The position numbers and the translations under genes are program-made. Shown in pieces: positions 46,474 through 55,778 of a DNA stretch of 64,000 nt; the first letter of the stretch is position 1; each line of letters starts with the position of its first letter. This DNA comes from Thiodiazotropha sp040506975. Lineage in GTDB: Bacteria; Pseudomonadota; Gammaproteobacteria; Chromatiales; Chromatiaceae. The DNA is taken from positions 4,650,001 to 4,714,000 of the forward strand of contig OZ242974.1 in NCBI GenBank assembly GCA_965211775.1. The letters run 5' to 3'. Below the pieces are notes generated by a model. That model made no database searches. It saw only the letters and a list, made by a program, of their open reading frames with translations, and had not been told where the DNA came from.

Positions 46474-47128
46474 GCAGCAAACCTACACCGTACTCACTAT
46501 CGACGATCATCCTCTGTTCAGGAAGGGTGTATCCGATCTGATCGATATGGATGATACCCTGGAGCTGGTGGGTGAGGCCGCCAACGGACCGGACGGACTG
46601 GTCGTGGCGAAACAGTTCAATCCGGACCTGATCCTGCTGGATATCAACATGAAGGGCATGAACGGACTCGAAACCCTGAAGGCGATCAGGGAACAGGAGA
46701 TCGATTCCAGGGTGCTTATGCTCACCGTGTCCGATAATGAAGAGGATGTACTGACCGCCTTACGCCTGGGTGCGGACGGCTATCTGCTGAAGGATATGGA
46801 ACCCGAGGATATCCTGAAATCGATCCGTAAGGCGGTGAAAGGCTCCCTGGTGATCAGCGAACACCTGACTCAATTACTGGCTAAAGCACTGAGGGAGGAT
46901 GACAAACTCAAAGTAAAGGATCCCATCACCTCGCTGACCGCCAGGGAGAAAGAGATTTTGCAATGCATAGCCCAGGGCCAGAGCAACAAGCAGATAGCAA
47001 ATGTCCTCAATATCTCGGAAGGAACGGTCAAGGTACATGTCAAGCACCTGCTCAAGAAGCTCAATCTGCACTCCCGAACCGAAGCGGCCGTGTGGGCATT
47101 GAAAGAGGGAATCACCGCTGGCCGTTAA
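46466..47128 (+). CDS. narL: Nitrate/nitrite response regulator NarL
   Basis: 220 residues: receiver domain with D59 (LILLDINMKGMNG) and a C-terminal LuxR-type helix-turn-helix (TAREKEILQCIAQGQSNKQI, ISEGTVKVHVKHLLKKL). Translationally coupled to narX. The nap operon, a likely target, lies just downstream but is now separated by a 2.6-kb nested insertion. Confidence 0.94.
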   Translation: MAEQQTYTVLTIDDHPLFRKGVSDLIDMDDTLELVGEAANGPDGLVVAKQFNPDLILLDINMKGMNGLETLKAIREQEIDSRVLMLTVSDNEEDVLTALRLGADGYLLKDMEPEDILKSIRKAVKGSLVISEHLTQLLAKALREDDKLKVKDPITSLTAREKEILQCIAQGQSNKQIANVLNISEGTVKVHVKHLLKKLNLHSRTEAAVWALKEGITAGR

Positions 47129-48120
47129 TCAATTCAACCGCCTCAAACCGATCCGTTCAAGTCACTATTTTCGTGCAGCAACCCGATTCTCTACCTCATA
47201 CGACATACCACCTACCCAAATAGTAGTACCAGAGACTACCAAGAAATTGGTAACTGCTTGATTTTATTAATAAATTCTTAATCTTTCCTGATTACCCCTA
47301 AACCTCAGCCATTCTCAAGAGGCGATATGGCATAGGTGGAGTGCGAAGAGCGGCAAAAAGCAATCGTTCAATCATGGCGGGTAAATCGAAACGGCGGTTA
47401 AACCGATATTCGAACTCAGCAAGATAACGCGACACATGTTTATCTCGAATCGCATGAAAAGTACCCAACAGACTGTTTTTGACATTACCCAACATCGTGT
47501 TTACCCATTTGAAGCACGAATACTGGACACTTTGGCGCCCACCACCCGTCACCATGGGGTTATGATGGCAATCAGCGGTTGTCACGCCACTAAAGCACCA
47601 AAGCCCATCGGTAAAGACTTCGCTGCCAGGCATCAAGCAGGAGCGGGCGTAGCGGGCGATTTCACGTTTGCGGAAGCCCCTTACACGACGCAGTTGAATT
47701 TTCATAGGCCTGCCGTCCCGCGTCGTCTCAACAGCAGCTACGAAAGGGATTTTGTTGCGCGACCCACGACCACGCTTACCGGCTTGCTCGCCTCCGAGAT
47801 AAGCATCATCCAATTCGATGCGACCGGCCAGTTTTTTTCCACGCTCACGTTCCATCATCACCTGCATCAACTTATGCTTGAGTCGCCAGGCCGTATTGTA
47901 GTTCACCCCGATTTCGCGGGAAAGTTGCAGCGCCGAGATACTTTTCTTGCGTTGGGTCAACAGATAGATCGCAAGAAACCACGTTCTCAGCGGCAGCTTG
48001 GTGCCATGGAAGATGCTGCCGGCGGTCAGGGAAGTCTGATGATGGCACTTGTGACATTGATATATCTGACGCTTTTTGAGTTCACAGCCTGTTGTGTTGC
48101 CGCACTCAGGGCAGACATAG

Positions 48121-49680
48121 CCCGAATATTTCACAAATAAAGAGGGTAAAACCCGTGTAGTTCAATAGAATTCAGTTACTTAGGCTGAAATTGAACGAGG
48201 TTTTGCCTGTGACAGAATGTACCCAAGGTCGTTTTGCTTTTCCAGCGGTAAAACGCCGCCAGGTTGAAGCGGATTTTTCCGGTGGTGATATCAGCAGTGA
48301 TGGCGGCGTGTTGTTGCTACGACAAGCGGACCGACGGCTGGGATTGCTTGAAGCCGTCAATGACACTCTCGCTGATCCACGCGATGGCCGCTATGTGCAA
48401 CATGATCAGATTTCTCTACTACGCCAGCGGGTCTATGCCCTGTGCCAGGGCTATGAAGACCTCAACGATCACGACAGTCTGCGACAAGATTTGGCCTTTC
48501 AGACGGCCGTGGAACAGGATCAGGCACTGGGCAGTTCACCCACGCTCTGTCGCTTGGAGAATCGGTCAGATCGGGCAACCGCTGTCGCGATCCATCAGGT
48601 CCTGATCGAGCAGTTCATCGCCTCGTTTGCCGAGCCACCCGAGGAGTTGATCCTGGACTTCGACGCCACCGATGACCGGGTTCACGGCCTGCAGGAAGGC
48701 CGCTTCTTCCACGGTTACTACGATAACTACTGCTTTCTCCCGTTGTACGTGTTTTGCGGCGAACAACTGCTGGTCAGCTATTTGCGCCCGAGCAAGATCG
48801 ACGGGGCGAAACATGCGTGGGCGATCCTCGCCCTGCTGGTCAAACGCTTGCGTCAGGCGTGGCCGGCGGTGCGGATCATCCTGAGAGCCGACTCGGGCTT
48901 CTGTCGTCACCGCATGCTGCGCTGGTGTGAACGCCATGGCATTGGCTACATCGTAGGCCTGGCGCGCAACCACCGCCTGCAACGGATGATCGAGGAAGAC
49001 TTCACTGCAGTCGAGCAATGCTTCAAGGCCAACGGACAGAAGCAACGCGTCTTCCTTGGCCTGCGCTACGGTGCACGCAGCTGGCGCCGTCGACGCGCGG
49101 TGATCGCCAAGCTGGAGGTGAGTGAGCGAGGGCGTAATCCCCGATTTGTCGTCACCAACCTCAACGGCGATGCCCAAACCCTTTACGACGACGTCTATTG
49201 TGCGCGGGGCGAGATGGAAAACCGCATCAAGGAACAACAGCTGGGGCTGTTTGCTGATCGCACCAGTGCACATCATTGGTGGACCAATCAGTTTCGCTTG
49301 CTGCTGTCGAGCCTGGCCTATGTGTTGATGGAAGCGATTCGCCGCTTGGCCTTACAGGGTACAGAACTGGCCAAGACCCAGGTCGGCACGCTGCGGCTTA
49401 AACTACTCAAAGTGGGTGCGGTGGTGATACGCAATACCCGGCGTGTCCGCTTCCTACTCTCCAGTGTCTTTCCTTACCAGGCATTGTTCTTCAGTGTGGC
49501 CGAACGGCTGGAGCCAGGATAGCACGCGATGAGTGCTGCCCCGGCACGTTGATAAATAACGGGGTAAGGGGAAGCTGTGCCTGTCAGCCAGAAATCGGGG
49601 CGTTTGGAGCCGGTATCATCCTGTTTCTCGTCCCGGCCTTCTCCTCGTGCCAGTATCGGCAAATGGATGAAATATCCGGG
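48121..49680 (+). mobile_element. IS1380-family element subtype B, copy 2
   Basis: 1560 bp flanked by ATAG (48117-48120, 49681-49684). The uncut IS1595 copy 1 has ATAG once at this point (near 2358). Nearly identical to the other subtype B copy (one difference, cctactctc against cctgctctc near 49455). Confidence 0.95.
48209..49522 (+). CDS. IS1380-family transposase (subtype B, copy 2)
   Basis: Same protein as subtype B copy 1, GTG start at 48209 with GAGG upstream. It points towards the nap operon, so transcription from it could reach napF. Confidence 0.94.
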   Translation: MTECTQGRFAFPAVKRRQVEADFSGGDISSDGGVLLLRQADRRLGLLEAVNDTLADPRDGRYVQHDQISLLRQRVYALCQGYEDLNDHDSLRQDLAFQTAVEQDQALGSSPTLCRLENRSDRATAVAIHQVLIEQFIASFAEPPEELILDFDATDDRVHGLQEGRFFHGYYDNYCFLPLYVFCGEQLLVSYLRPSKIDGAKHAWAILALLVKRLRQAWPAVRIILRADSGFCRHRMLRWCERHGIGYIVGLARNHRLQRMIEEDFTAVEQCFKANGQKQRVFLGLRYGARSWRRRRAVIAKLEVSERGRNPRFVVTNLNGDAQTLYDDVYCARGEMENRIKEQQLGLFADRTSAHHWWTNQFRLLLSSLAYVLMEAIRRLALQGTELAKTQVGTLRLKLLKVGAVVIRNTRRVRFLLSSVFPYQALFFSVAERLEPG

Positions 49681-49899
49681 ATAGCCCGTCGGCCAGCGCA
49701 AATCATACAATGCCTGTCGACACTGATCCTCGGTCCCATATTGTTCCAGAAAATCGTGCAAACCAAGGCCTTTTTGAAATTGAATGGTATTTCTCGGCAT
49801 GATGAAATCCTCTTTTATTCAGTAGGTTCCATTATGCTTGCACCACAGGCTCAATAGCTGAGCCTCAGGGGTAATCAGGTAATCTTTTCCATTCAATCC

Positions 49900-49913
49900 T
49901 TGATCCGTGTCAA
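49900..49913. promoter_or_regulatory. FNR box upstream of napF
   Basis: TTGATCCGTGTCAA matches TTGAT-N4-ATCAA with one mismatch. A weak -10-like TAGGCT at 49943-49948 is at about the spacing expected for an FNR-activated promoter. The IS1595 target duplication ends only 12 bases upstream. Confidence 0.75.
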
Positions 49914-50009
49914 AGCGGTCGCACCCCTCTGGTGAAACACTTTAGGCTCATTGAGAAATTGTCACTTAATGCGGTGAGCCATCGCCGATTCGAATACCTC
50001 GATTGAGGC

Positions 50010-50561
50010 ATGATTGTGGATATATCCATAGACAGAGTTCAGTTCCTCCGTGGCGACGTCAGCGGTCGCCGCAGAGGCATACATCCACCCTGGTCGATTG
50101 GGGATTCCAGCTTCCTGGAACTCTGCAACCGTTGCGATGAGTGCCTCAAGGCATGCCCGCCCGGAATTATCATAAACGGGTCAGGCGGCTTCCCTGTGAT
50201 TGACTTCACTCGGGGTCATTGCACATTTTGCGGCGACTGCGTAAAGGCGTGCCAACCCAAGGCTTTGGAATTCCCCGACGATCTATCCACTCCACCCTGG
50301 TTGCTTGAGATCGAAATCGAACAGTCGTGCCTCTCCCTCAATGGCGTTGTCTGCAGAAGCTGCGGCGACATCTGCGAGGAACGTGCAATTCGGTTTCAGC
50401 TTCAAACGGGTGGCCGCTCACAGCCGCAACCCGATCTCTCAATCTGTACCGGCTGCGGGGCCTGCGTCGCAGTTTGTCCGAATAAATCAATAACAATTAC
50501 CCCTATTTCAAATGACCACGCGGTATCAACAAAAGTCCGTGAGGAGATGCTCAATCCATGA
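50010..50561 (+). CDS. napF: Ferredoxin-type protein NapF
   Basis: 183 residues with four [4Fe-4S] cysteine groups: CNRCDECLKACP, CTFCGDCVKACQ, a degenerate CRSCGDICEE and CTGCGACVAVCP. The N-terminal RRRGIHPPWS aligns with E. coli NapF. It is a cytoplasmic accessory protein thought to help mature NapA. It overlaps napD by four bases and begins the operon napFDAGHB(C). GAGG is very close to the ATG, so initiation may be weak. Confidence 0.93.
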   Translation: MIVDISIDRVQFLRGDVSGRRRGIHPPWSIGDSSFLELCNRCDECLKACPPGIIINGSGGFPVIDFTRGHCTFCGDCVKACQPKALEFPDDLSTPPWLLEIEIEQSCLSLNGVVCRSCGDICEERAIRFQLQTGGRSQPQPDLSICTGCGACVAVCPNKSITITPISNDHAVSTKVREEMLNP

Positions 50562-50827
50562 ATATATGCAGCTTGATCATCCATACCAAACCGACCCAGG
50601 GAGCCGAGGTGTGCCAGCGCCTGCAAGGGTTCCAGGGAGTCGAGGTCCATGGAGGAACCGAGGATGACAAATTGATTGTCACTATTGAGGACGAGGGTGA
50701 GTCGATGTCACCCGTGTCTGACACCATGAATGCCCTTCGTGACGTGAAAGGCGTCGTGAACACTGTTTTGATTTATCACTATGGCGGTGAAGAGTCGATG
50801 GAGGAAATGAACCGTGAAATTAACTAG
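50558..50827 (+). CDS. napD: NapA signal-peptide-binding chaperone NapD
   Basis: 89 residues, ferredoxin-like fold, NICSLIIHTKPTQGAEVCQR and the late VVNTVLIYHYGGEE segment typical of NapD. It binds the Tat leader of NapA to hold it back until the cofactor is inserted. Overlaps napA by 14 bases. Confidence 0.93.
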   Translation: MNICSLIIHTKPTQGAEVCQRLQGFQGVEVHGGTEDDKLIVTIEDEGESMSPVSDTMNALRDVKGVVNTVLIYHYGGEESMEEMNREIN

Positions 50828-53384
50828 AAGAGATTTTATTAAGAGTAATGCAGTGGCCGCAGCAGCCTCCGTGGCTGGTGTTACCCTGCCGGTCAGCCAA
50901 ACCGTTGCTGCCGATGCGGACGACGGCATTCGTTGGGACAAGGCTGCCTGCCGCTACTGCGGTACCGGCTGCAGCGTACTGATGGGTGTCAAAGACGGCA
51001 AGGTCGTGGCCAGCCAGGGCGATCCTGACGCACCGGTCAACAAGGGCCTCAACTGCATCAAGGGCTACTTTCTGCCGAAGATCCTCTATGGCGAGGATCG
51101 ACTGACCAAACCGCTGTTGCGCAAAACCAACGGCAAATATGACAAGAACGGCAAATTCGAAGCCGTTTCCTGGGAAGAGGCCTTCAAGACGATGGCCGAG
51201 AAATGGGTCGCTGCCCGTAAAGCCAAAGGACCTAAGGGCATTGGCATGTTCGGTTCCGGTCAATGGACCGTGTGGGAAGGTTATGCGGCCTCCAAACTGC
51301 TGAAGGCGGGCTTCCGCTCCAACAGCCTTGAACCCAACGCCCGCCACTGCATGGCATCCGCGGTGGGCGCCTTCATGCGCGCCTTCGGCATCGACGAGCC
51401 GATGGGTTGTTACGACGACCTGGAACACGCCGATGTCTTCGTGCTGTGGGGCGCCAACATGGCGGAGATGCATCCGGTTCTGTGGTCCCGTCTCACCGAC
51501 ACCCGCTTGACCAAGCCCGGCTGCGAAGTCCACGTGCTCTCCACTTACGAGCACCGCTGCTACGAGCTGGCGGACAACGGCATGGTGTTCGAGCCTCAGA
51601 CCGATCTGGCGATCCTCAACTACATCGCCAACTACATCATCCAGAACAAGGCCTATAATAAGGAGTTCATCGACAAGCATGTCAACTTCACCAAGACCCC
51701 GACCGATATCGGTTACGGTCTGCGCGACAACGATCCCCGCGAGAAGGCCGCCAAGAACCGCGCCAAGGGCGCACTGACCAAGATCAGCTTCGAAGAGTAC
51801 GCCAAGTCGGTCGAGCCCTACACCCTGGAGTACACCTCCAAGCTCTCCAAGGTGCCGGAAGAGAACCTGCTGCGACTGGCCAAGGCTTATGCCGATCCCA
51901 ACAAGAAGGTCGCCTCCTACTGGACCATGGGCTTCAACCAGCATACCCGCGGCGTCTGGGTCAACGGTCTCTGCTACAACGTCCATCTGCTGATGGGCAA
52001 GATCGCCGAACCCGGCAACAGCCCCTTCTCCCTCACCGGTCAGCCCTCAGCCTGCGGCACCGCTCGCGAGGTCGGCACATTCACTCACAGACTGCCCGCC
52101 GATCTGGTGACCAAGAATGACGGCCACTGCAAGTTCGCAGAGAAGACCTGGAAACTGCCGGCAGGCACCATTCCCAGGGCCGACGGCAAGAGCGACGGCG
52201 CCGATCAGACCGACATCAGCGGCAAGCCCATGGGAGCGACCCTGATCCACGCGGTCGCCATGCATCGCGCCCTCAACGACGGCAAGATGAATACCTTCTG
52301 GGTCATGTGCAACAACAACATGCAGGCCGCGGCCAACATGAATGACGAGAGTTATCCCGGTTGGCGCAACCCGAGCAACTTCGTCACCGTCTCCGACCCC
52401 TATCCCACGGTATCGGCACAGGCCGCAGACCTGATTCTGCCCACCGCCATGTGGATCGAGAAGGAAGGCGCCTACGGTAATGCCGAGCGGCGTACCCAGT
52501 TCTGGCGTCAGCAGGTTGCCGCACCGGGCGAGGCCAAGTCCGACGTCTGGCAGATCATGGAGTTCTCCAAGTATGTCAAGGTGAAGGATGTCTGGCCCGA
52601 GGATCTGATCGCCAAGATGCCCGAATACGCCGACAAAACCCTGTTCGAAGTGCTCTACGCCAACGGCCAGGTCGACAAATTCCCGGCGCAACAGGTCACC
52701 GACAGCCGCGGCAACAAGTACGGCAACGACGAGTCGGCAGACTTCGGTTTCTATGTACAGAAAGGCCTGTTCGAAGAGTACCGCCTCTTCAACTCCGTCG
52801 AGGGTATCCCGAAGAAGGGTCACGAGATGGCCGACTTCGATACCTACCACAAGGTCCGCGGTCTGCGCTGGCCGGTGATCGACGGCAAGGAGACCCTATG
52901 GCGTTTCCGTGAAGGCTACGATCCCCATGTGGCCAAGGGTGATGGGGTCAAGTTCTACGGCAAGCTGGACGGCAAGGCCAACATCATCACCGCGCCCTAT
53001 GAGCCGGCCGCCGAGCCGCCGGATAAAGAGTACGATCTGTGGCTCTGCACCGGCCGTGTATTGGAGCACTGGCACTCCGGTTCGATGACCCGTCGCGTTC
53101 CCGAACTTTATCGTGCGGTGCCTGACGCGGTGGTCTACATGCACCCGAAAGACGCCAAGAAACGTCGGCTGCGTAACGGTGCGCTGGCCAAGCTCACCAC
53201 CCGTCGTGGCGAGATCGTGTGCAAGGTCGACACCAAGGGTCGCAACAAGTGTCCCGAGGGTTTGATCTTCGTGCCCTGGTTCGATGCCGGACGCCTGGTC
53301 AACAAACTGACCCTCGACCAGACCGATCCGCTCTCGAAAGAGACGGACTACAAGAAGTGCGGTGTCAAGGTGACGCGCGCATAG
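50814..53384 (+). CDS. napA: Periplasmic nitrate reductase catalytic subunit NapA
   Basis: 856 residues. Twin-arginine leader TRRDFIKSNAVAAAASVAG; [4Fe-4S] ligands in CRYCGTGCSV and GLNCIKGYF; the molybdenum ligand is the cysteine of ARHCMASAVGAF. It reduces nitrate to nitrite using a bis-MGD cofactor, receiving electrons from NapB. GTG start at 50814 inside napD. All motifs are intact and the length is close to the family's ~830. Confidence 0.97.
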   Translation: MKLTRRDFIKSNAVAAAASVAGVTLPVSQTVAADADDGIRWDKAACRYCGTGCSVLMGVKDGKVVASQGDPDAPVNKGLNCIKGYFLPKILYGEDRLTKPLLRKTNGKYDKNGKFEAVSWEEAFKTMAEKWVAARKAKGPKGIGMFGSGQWTVWEGYAASKLLKAGFRSNSLEPNARHCMASAVGAFMRAFGIDEPMGCYDDLEHADVFVLWGANMAEMHPVLWSRLTDTRLTKPGCEVHVLSTYEHRCYELADNGMVFEPQTDLAILNYIANYIIQNKAYNKEFIDKHVNFTKTPTDIGYGLRDNDPREKAAKNRAKGALTKISFEEYAKSVEPYTLEYTSKLSKVPEENLLRLAKAYADPNKKVASYWTMGFNQHTRGVWVNGLCYNVHLLMGKIAEPGNSPFSLTGQPSACGTAREVGTFTHRLPADLVTKNDGHCKFAEKTWKLPAGTIPRADGKSDGADQTDISGKPMGATLIHAVAMHRALNDGKMNTFWVMCNNNMQAAANMNDESYPGWRNPSNFVTVSDPYPTVSAQAADLILPTAMWIEKEGAYGNAERRTQFWRQQVAAPGEAKSDVWQIMEFSKYVKVKDVWPEDLIAKMPEYADKTLFEVLYANGQVDKFPAQQVTDSRGNKYGNDESADFGFYVQKGLFEEYRLFNSVEGIPKKGHEMADFDTYHKVRGLRWPVIDGKETLWRFREGYDPHVAKGDGVKFYGKLDGKANIITAPYEPAAEPPDKEYDLWLCTGRVLEHWHSGSMTRRVPELYRAVPDAVVYMHPKDAKKRRLRNGALAKLTTRRGEIVCKVDTKGRNKCPEGLIFVPWFDAGRLVNKLTLDQTDPLSKETDYKKCGVKVTRA

Positions 53385-53394
53385 CTTGTACGGT

Positions 53395-53418
53395 GCCGGT
53401 CCGGGCAACCGGACCGGC
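53395..53418 (+). other. Stable hairpin with GCAA loop between napA and napG
   Basis: GCCGGTCCGG-GCAA-CCGGACCGGC is a perfect ten-pair stem with a GNRA tetraloop and no T-run. It may protect the napFDA transcript from 3' exonucleases or lower expression of downstream genes. Confidence 0.7.
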
Positions 53419-53463
53419 GATTAACTGAAAACGGAAGCACTGAATCGCAGTATCACATCAGTC

Positions 53464-54321
53464 ATGTCAGAAACAGAGAGAAAAAACGAGATCAACCGCC
53501 GGCAGTTTCTGGGCAACATGCTCAAAACCGCCTGCGGTGTAGGATTGGTCGGACTGGGACTGGGCGCCTATTCGAAACGGGCCTCTACCATGCCGGCCAA
53601 CTACATTCGCCCCCCCGGCGCCTTGCCGGAGGAGGATTTTCTCGGCGCCTGCATTCGCTGCGGCCTCTGTGTGCGCGATTGTCCCTACGACATTCTGTTT
53701 CTGGGTGAGGTCGGTGACGAAGTCGCCACGGGAACGCCCTATTTCATCGCCCGTAGCGGGCCGTGTGAGATGTGCGAGGACATTCCCTGTGTGGTGGCCT
53801 GTCCCACCAACGCCCTCGACCATGACCTGAAAGATATCGAAGATTCGCGTATGGGCCTGGCTGTGCTCATCGACCAGGAGAACTGCATTGCGTTCCACGG
53901 ACTGCGTTGCGAAGTCTGTTTCAACGTCTGTCCGATCCGCAATCGCGCCATCACCCTGGACATGCAGCACAACACCCGTTCCGGCAAACATGCCCTGTTC
54001 ATTCCCGTGGTCCACTCCGAAGCCTGTACCGGCTGCGGACTCTGTGAACGCGCATGCATTCTGGAAGAGGCGGCCATCAAGGTCTTTCCCATGCACCTGG
54101 CGAAGGGTGAATTGGGCAAGCACTACCGTTTGGGCTGGAAGGAGAAAGAGAAAGCGGGCAAGTCACTGGTCACGCCCGACACCGAGCATCGTTACAACCT
54201 GCCCGAAGGGGTGCGTTACGACCTGCAGGGCGAAGGCTTGATCATTGAAGGCGAGGCCGAGGAGACACCCTTCTCCTCCAATCCTCTGGATACACTCAAT
54301 AGCGGTTTCATGGACAAGTAG
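53464..54321 (+). CDS. napG: Ferredoxin-type protein NapG
   Basis: 285 residues. A Tat-like leader (NRRQFLGNMLKTACGVGLVG) sends it to the periplasm. Four [4Fe-4S] groups: CIRCGLCVRDCP, CEMCEDIPCVVACP, CEVCFNVCP and CTGCGLCERACI. Together with NapH it passes electrons from quinol towards NapAB in a NapC-independent route. Confidence 0.94.
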   Translation: MSETERKNEINRRQFLGNMLKTACGVGLVGLGLGAYSKRASTMPANYIRPPGALPEEDFLGACIRCGLCVRDCPYDILFLGEVGDEVATGTPYFIARSGPCEMCEDIPCVVACPTNALDHDLKDIEDSRMGLAVLIDQENCIAFHGLRCEVCFNVCPIRNRAITLDMQHNTRSGKHALFIPVVHSEACTGCGLCERACILEEAAIKVFPMHLAKGELGKHYRLGWKEKEKAGKSLVTPDTEHRYNLPEGVRYDLQGEGLIIEGEAEETPFSSNPLDTLNSGFMDK

Positions 54322-54322
54322 C

Positions 54323-55231
54323 ATGTTAGACATGAAGACATTGGGTGACGACGCCATTGCCGAAAAAGGCTGGTTCAAGGCCCACAAGTTCCTGATCCTG
54401 AGGCGACTCAGTCAACTCGGGATTCTGGCGCTGTTCCTGACCGGTCCCTGGCTCGGCATCTGGATCGTGAAGGGCAACCTGGCCTCAAACCTGACCCTGG
54501 ACGTGCTGCCGCTGACAGACCCCTATGTGTTGCTGCAAGCCAGTCTGTCGGGGGTGGTTCCGGAGACCGCCGCCATTATCGGCGTGGTCATCGTGCTAGT
54601 CTTCTACTTCCTGGTGGGAGGCCGGGTCTACTGCTCCTGGGTCTGCCCGGTCAACATGGTCACCGACCTGGCCGCCTGGTTGCGGCGCAAGCTGGGGATC
54701 AGAACCACCTCGCAGCTCTCACGTTCCACCCGCTACTGGATGTTGGCGCTGACGTTGATCCTGCCGCTGGTGGTGACCGGGGGCATCATCTGGGAACTGG
54801 TCAATCCGGTCTCCATGATGTTCCGCGGCATCGTCTTCGGCATGGATGCGGCCTGGGTGATGGTCCTGGGGGTCTTCCTGTTCGATCTGATCGTGGCGAA
54901 GGACGGCTGGTGCGGGCACATCTGCCCGGTGGGCGCCTTCTACAACCTGGTCGGCAGTAAGAGCCTGTTGCGGGTGAACGCCGCTCAGCGGCAGGCCTGC
55001 AACGATTGCATGGAGTGCTATGTGATCTGTCCGGAACCGCAGGTGATCAAGCCGGCGCTGAAGGAGGAGAAGAAGGGTCTGAGCCCGATAATCCTCTCTT
55101 CCGACTGCACCAACTGCGGGCGCTGTATCGATATCTGTGCAAAAGATGTTTTCAGTTATGGCGGTCGTCACGCCAAAAATATCGACGAGTACAAGCGAGA
55201 GGATGAAATCAATCGTGGTGTCCGGGCCTGA
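54323..55231 (+). CDS. napH: Quinol dehydrogenase membrane component NapH
   Basis: 302 residues, four membrane helices, two CxxxCP motifs on the cytoplasmic side (YCSWVCPVN, WCGHICPVG) and two C-terminal [4Fe-4S] clusters (CNDCMECYVICP, CTNCGRCIDICA). It oxidises quinol for NapG. ATG 54323 follows the napG stop directly; ATG 54332 is an alternative; an upstream in-frame ATG overlaps napG heavily and is unlikely. Confidence 0.94.
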   Translation: MLDMKTLGDDAIAEKGWFKAHKFLILRRLSQLGILALFLTGPWLGIWIVKGNLASNLTLDVLPLTDPYVLLQASLSGVVPETAAIIGVVIVLVFYFLVGGRVYCSWVCPVNMVTDLAAWLRRKLGIRTTSQLSRSTRYWMLALTLILPLVVTGGIIWELVNPVSMMFRGIVFGMDAAWVMVLGVFLFDLIVAKDGWCGHICPVGAFYNLVGSKSLLRVNAAQRQACNDCMECYVICPEPQVIKPALKEEKKGLSPIILSSDCTNCGRCIDICAKDVFSYGGRHAKNIDEYKREDEINRGVRA

Positions 55232-55279
55232 CCGGTACATCAAACCAATTCTGTTTTGAGAGTGATGATGGAGAAAGGT

Positions 55280-55705
55280 ATGAAAAAGATCGCACTTCTA
55301 ACCATTGCGGCAATTACTGCCATGTTCCTGTCTACTGCGCTGCTGGCTGATGTTCAATCACTGCGTGGTGACAATCTGGATACCATGGCGAAAAAACCCG
55401 CCAACCTGAAGATAGTCAATGTCAAAGGCGGCATCGAACGCAGCTTCAAACTACAACCTCCCATGGTTCCCCATGAGGTGGACAAATATGAAATCAACCT
55501 GAAAAACAACGGCTGTATGAAGTGTCATAGTGAAGAGACCTATGAAAAAGAGAAGGCACCGAAAGTAGGTGACAGCCACTATGAAGACCGCGACGGCAAG
55601 GTATTGAAAAGCGTTTCCAGCCGTCGTTATTTCTGTAACCAGTGCCACGCTCCACAAGTGGGTGCGGATCCCCTGGTTCAAAACAACTTCCAAGGCGCCA
55701 AATAG
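55280..55705 (+). CDS. napB: Periplasmic dihaem cytochrome c NapB
   Basis: About 141 residues with a signal peptide (KKIALLTIAAITAMFLSTAL, cut after LLA) and two haem-binding sites, CMKCH and CNQCH, both intact. It hands electrons to NapA. ATG 55280 has AAAGG close upstream; in-frame ATGs at 55256-55268 are possible. The QPPMVPHEVDKYEINLKNNG stretch is typical of NapB. Confidence 0.94.
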   Translation: MKKIALLTIAAITAMFLSTALLADVQSLRGDNLDTMAKKPANLKIVNVKGGIERSFKLQPPMVPHEVDKYEINLKNNGCMKCHSEETYEKEKAPKVGDSHYEDRDGKVLKSVSSRRYFCNQCHAPQVGADPLVQNNFQGAK

Positions 55706-55713
55706 TGTTCGGT

Positions 55714-55742
55714 CCGGTCTCCTCTCAACCAGGAGACCGGAT
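55714..55742 (+). terminator. Hairpin between napB and napC, terminator-like
   Basis: CCGGTCTCCT-CTCAACC-AGGAGACCGG is a perfect ten-pair stem with no T-run. It could attenuate or process the transcript before napC. Confidence 0.5.
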
Positions 55743-55778
55743 CTCACTGGGCAGTACTCGATTTAAACTGGTGTAACA

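Larger units (their letters stand above)
47298..49800 (-). pseudogene. IS1595-family transposase, split by IS1380 subtype B
   Basis: The first 39 codons read from 49800 (MPRNTIQFQKGLGLHDFLEQ), the rest from 48120 to the TGA or TAA at 47298. Restored length is 312 codons, in frame. Features: CPEC/CHKC zinc ribbon, ELDDAYLGGEQAGKRGRGSR, TDGLWCF and the late HAIRDKHVSRYLAEFEYRFN typical of ISXO2-like transposases. The larger part lacks its natural start. Confidence 0.9.
47287..49879 (-). mobile_element. IS1595-family element, copy 2, interrupted by IS1380 subtype B
   Basis: Both ends are visible: CCTGATTACCCCT at 47287 and its inverse AGGGGTAATCAGG ending at 49879 (inner halves of the ~23-bp repeats differ slightly). 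An 8-bp direct repeat TAATCTTT flanks it (47279-47286, 49880-49887), the length expected for IS1595. It lies between narL and napF, 12 bases from an FNR box. The element without the IS1380 and one ATAG is 1029 bp. Confidence 0.95.

Noticed and set aside
47129..47286. NarL heptamer sites between narL and the IS1595 element
   Set aside because: Several TACC-like words occur (near 47190-47225) but none matches TACYNMT exactly or forms a 7-2-7 pair.
50820..51986. A 388-codon open frame antisense to napA
   Set aside because: It is a high-GC third-position shadow of a strongly conserved gene; low-complexity Val/Gly/Asp composition and no start signals.
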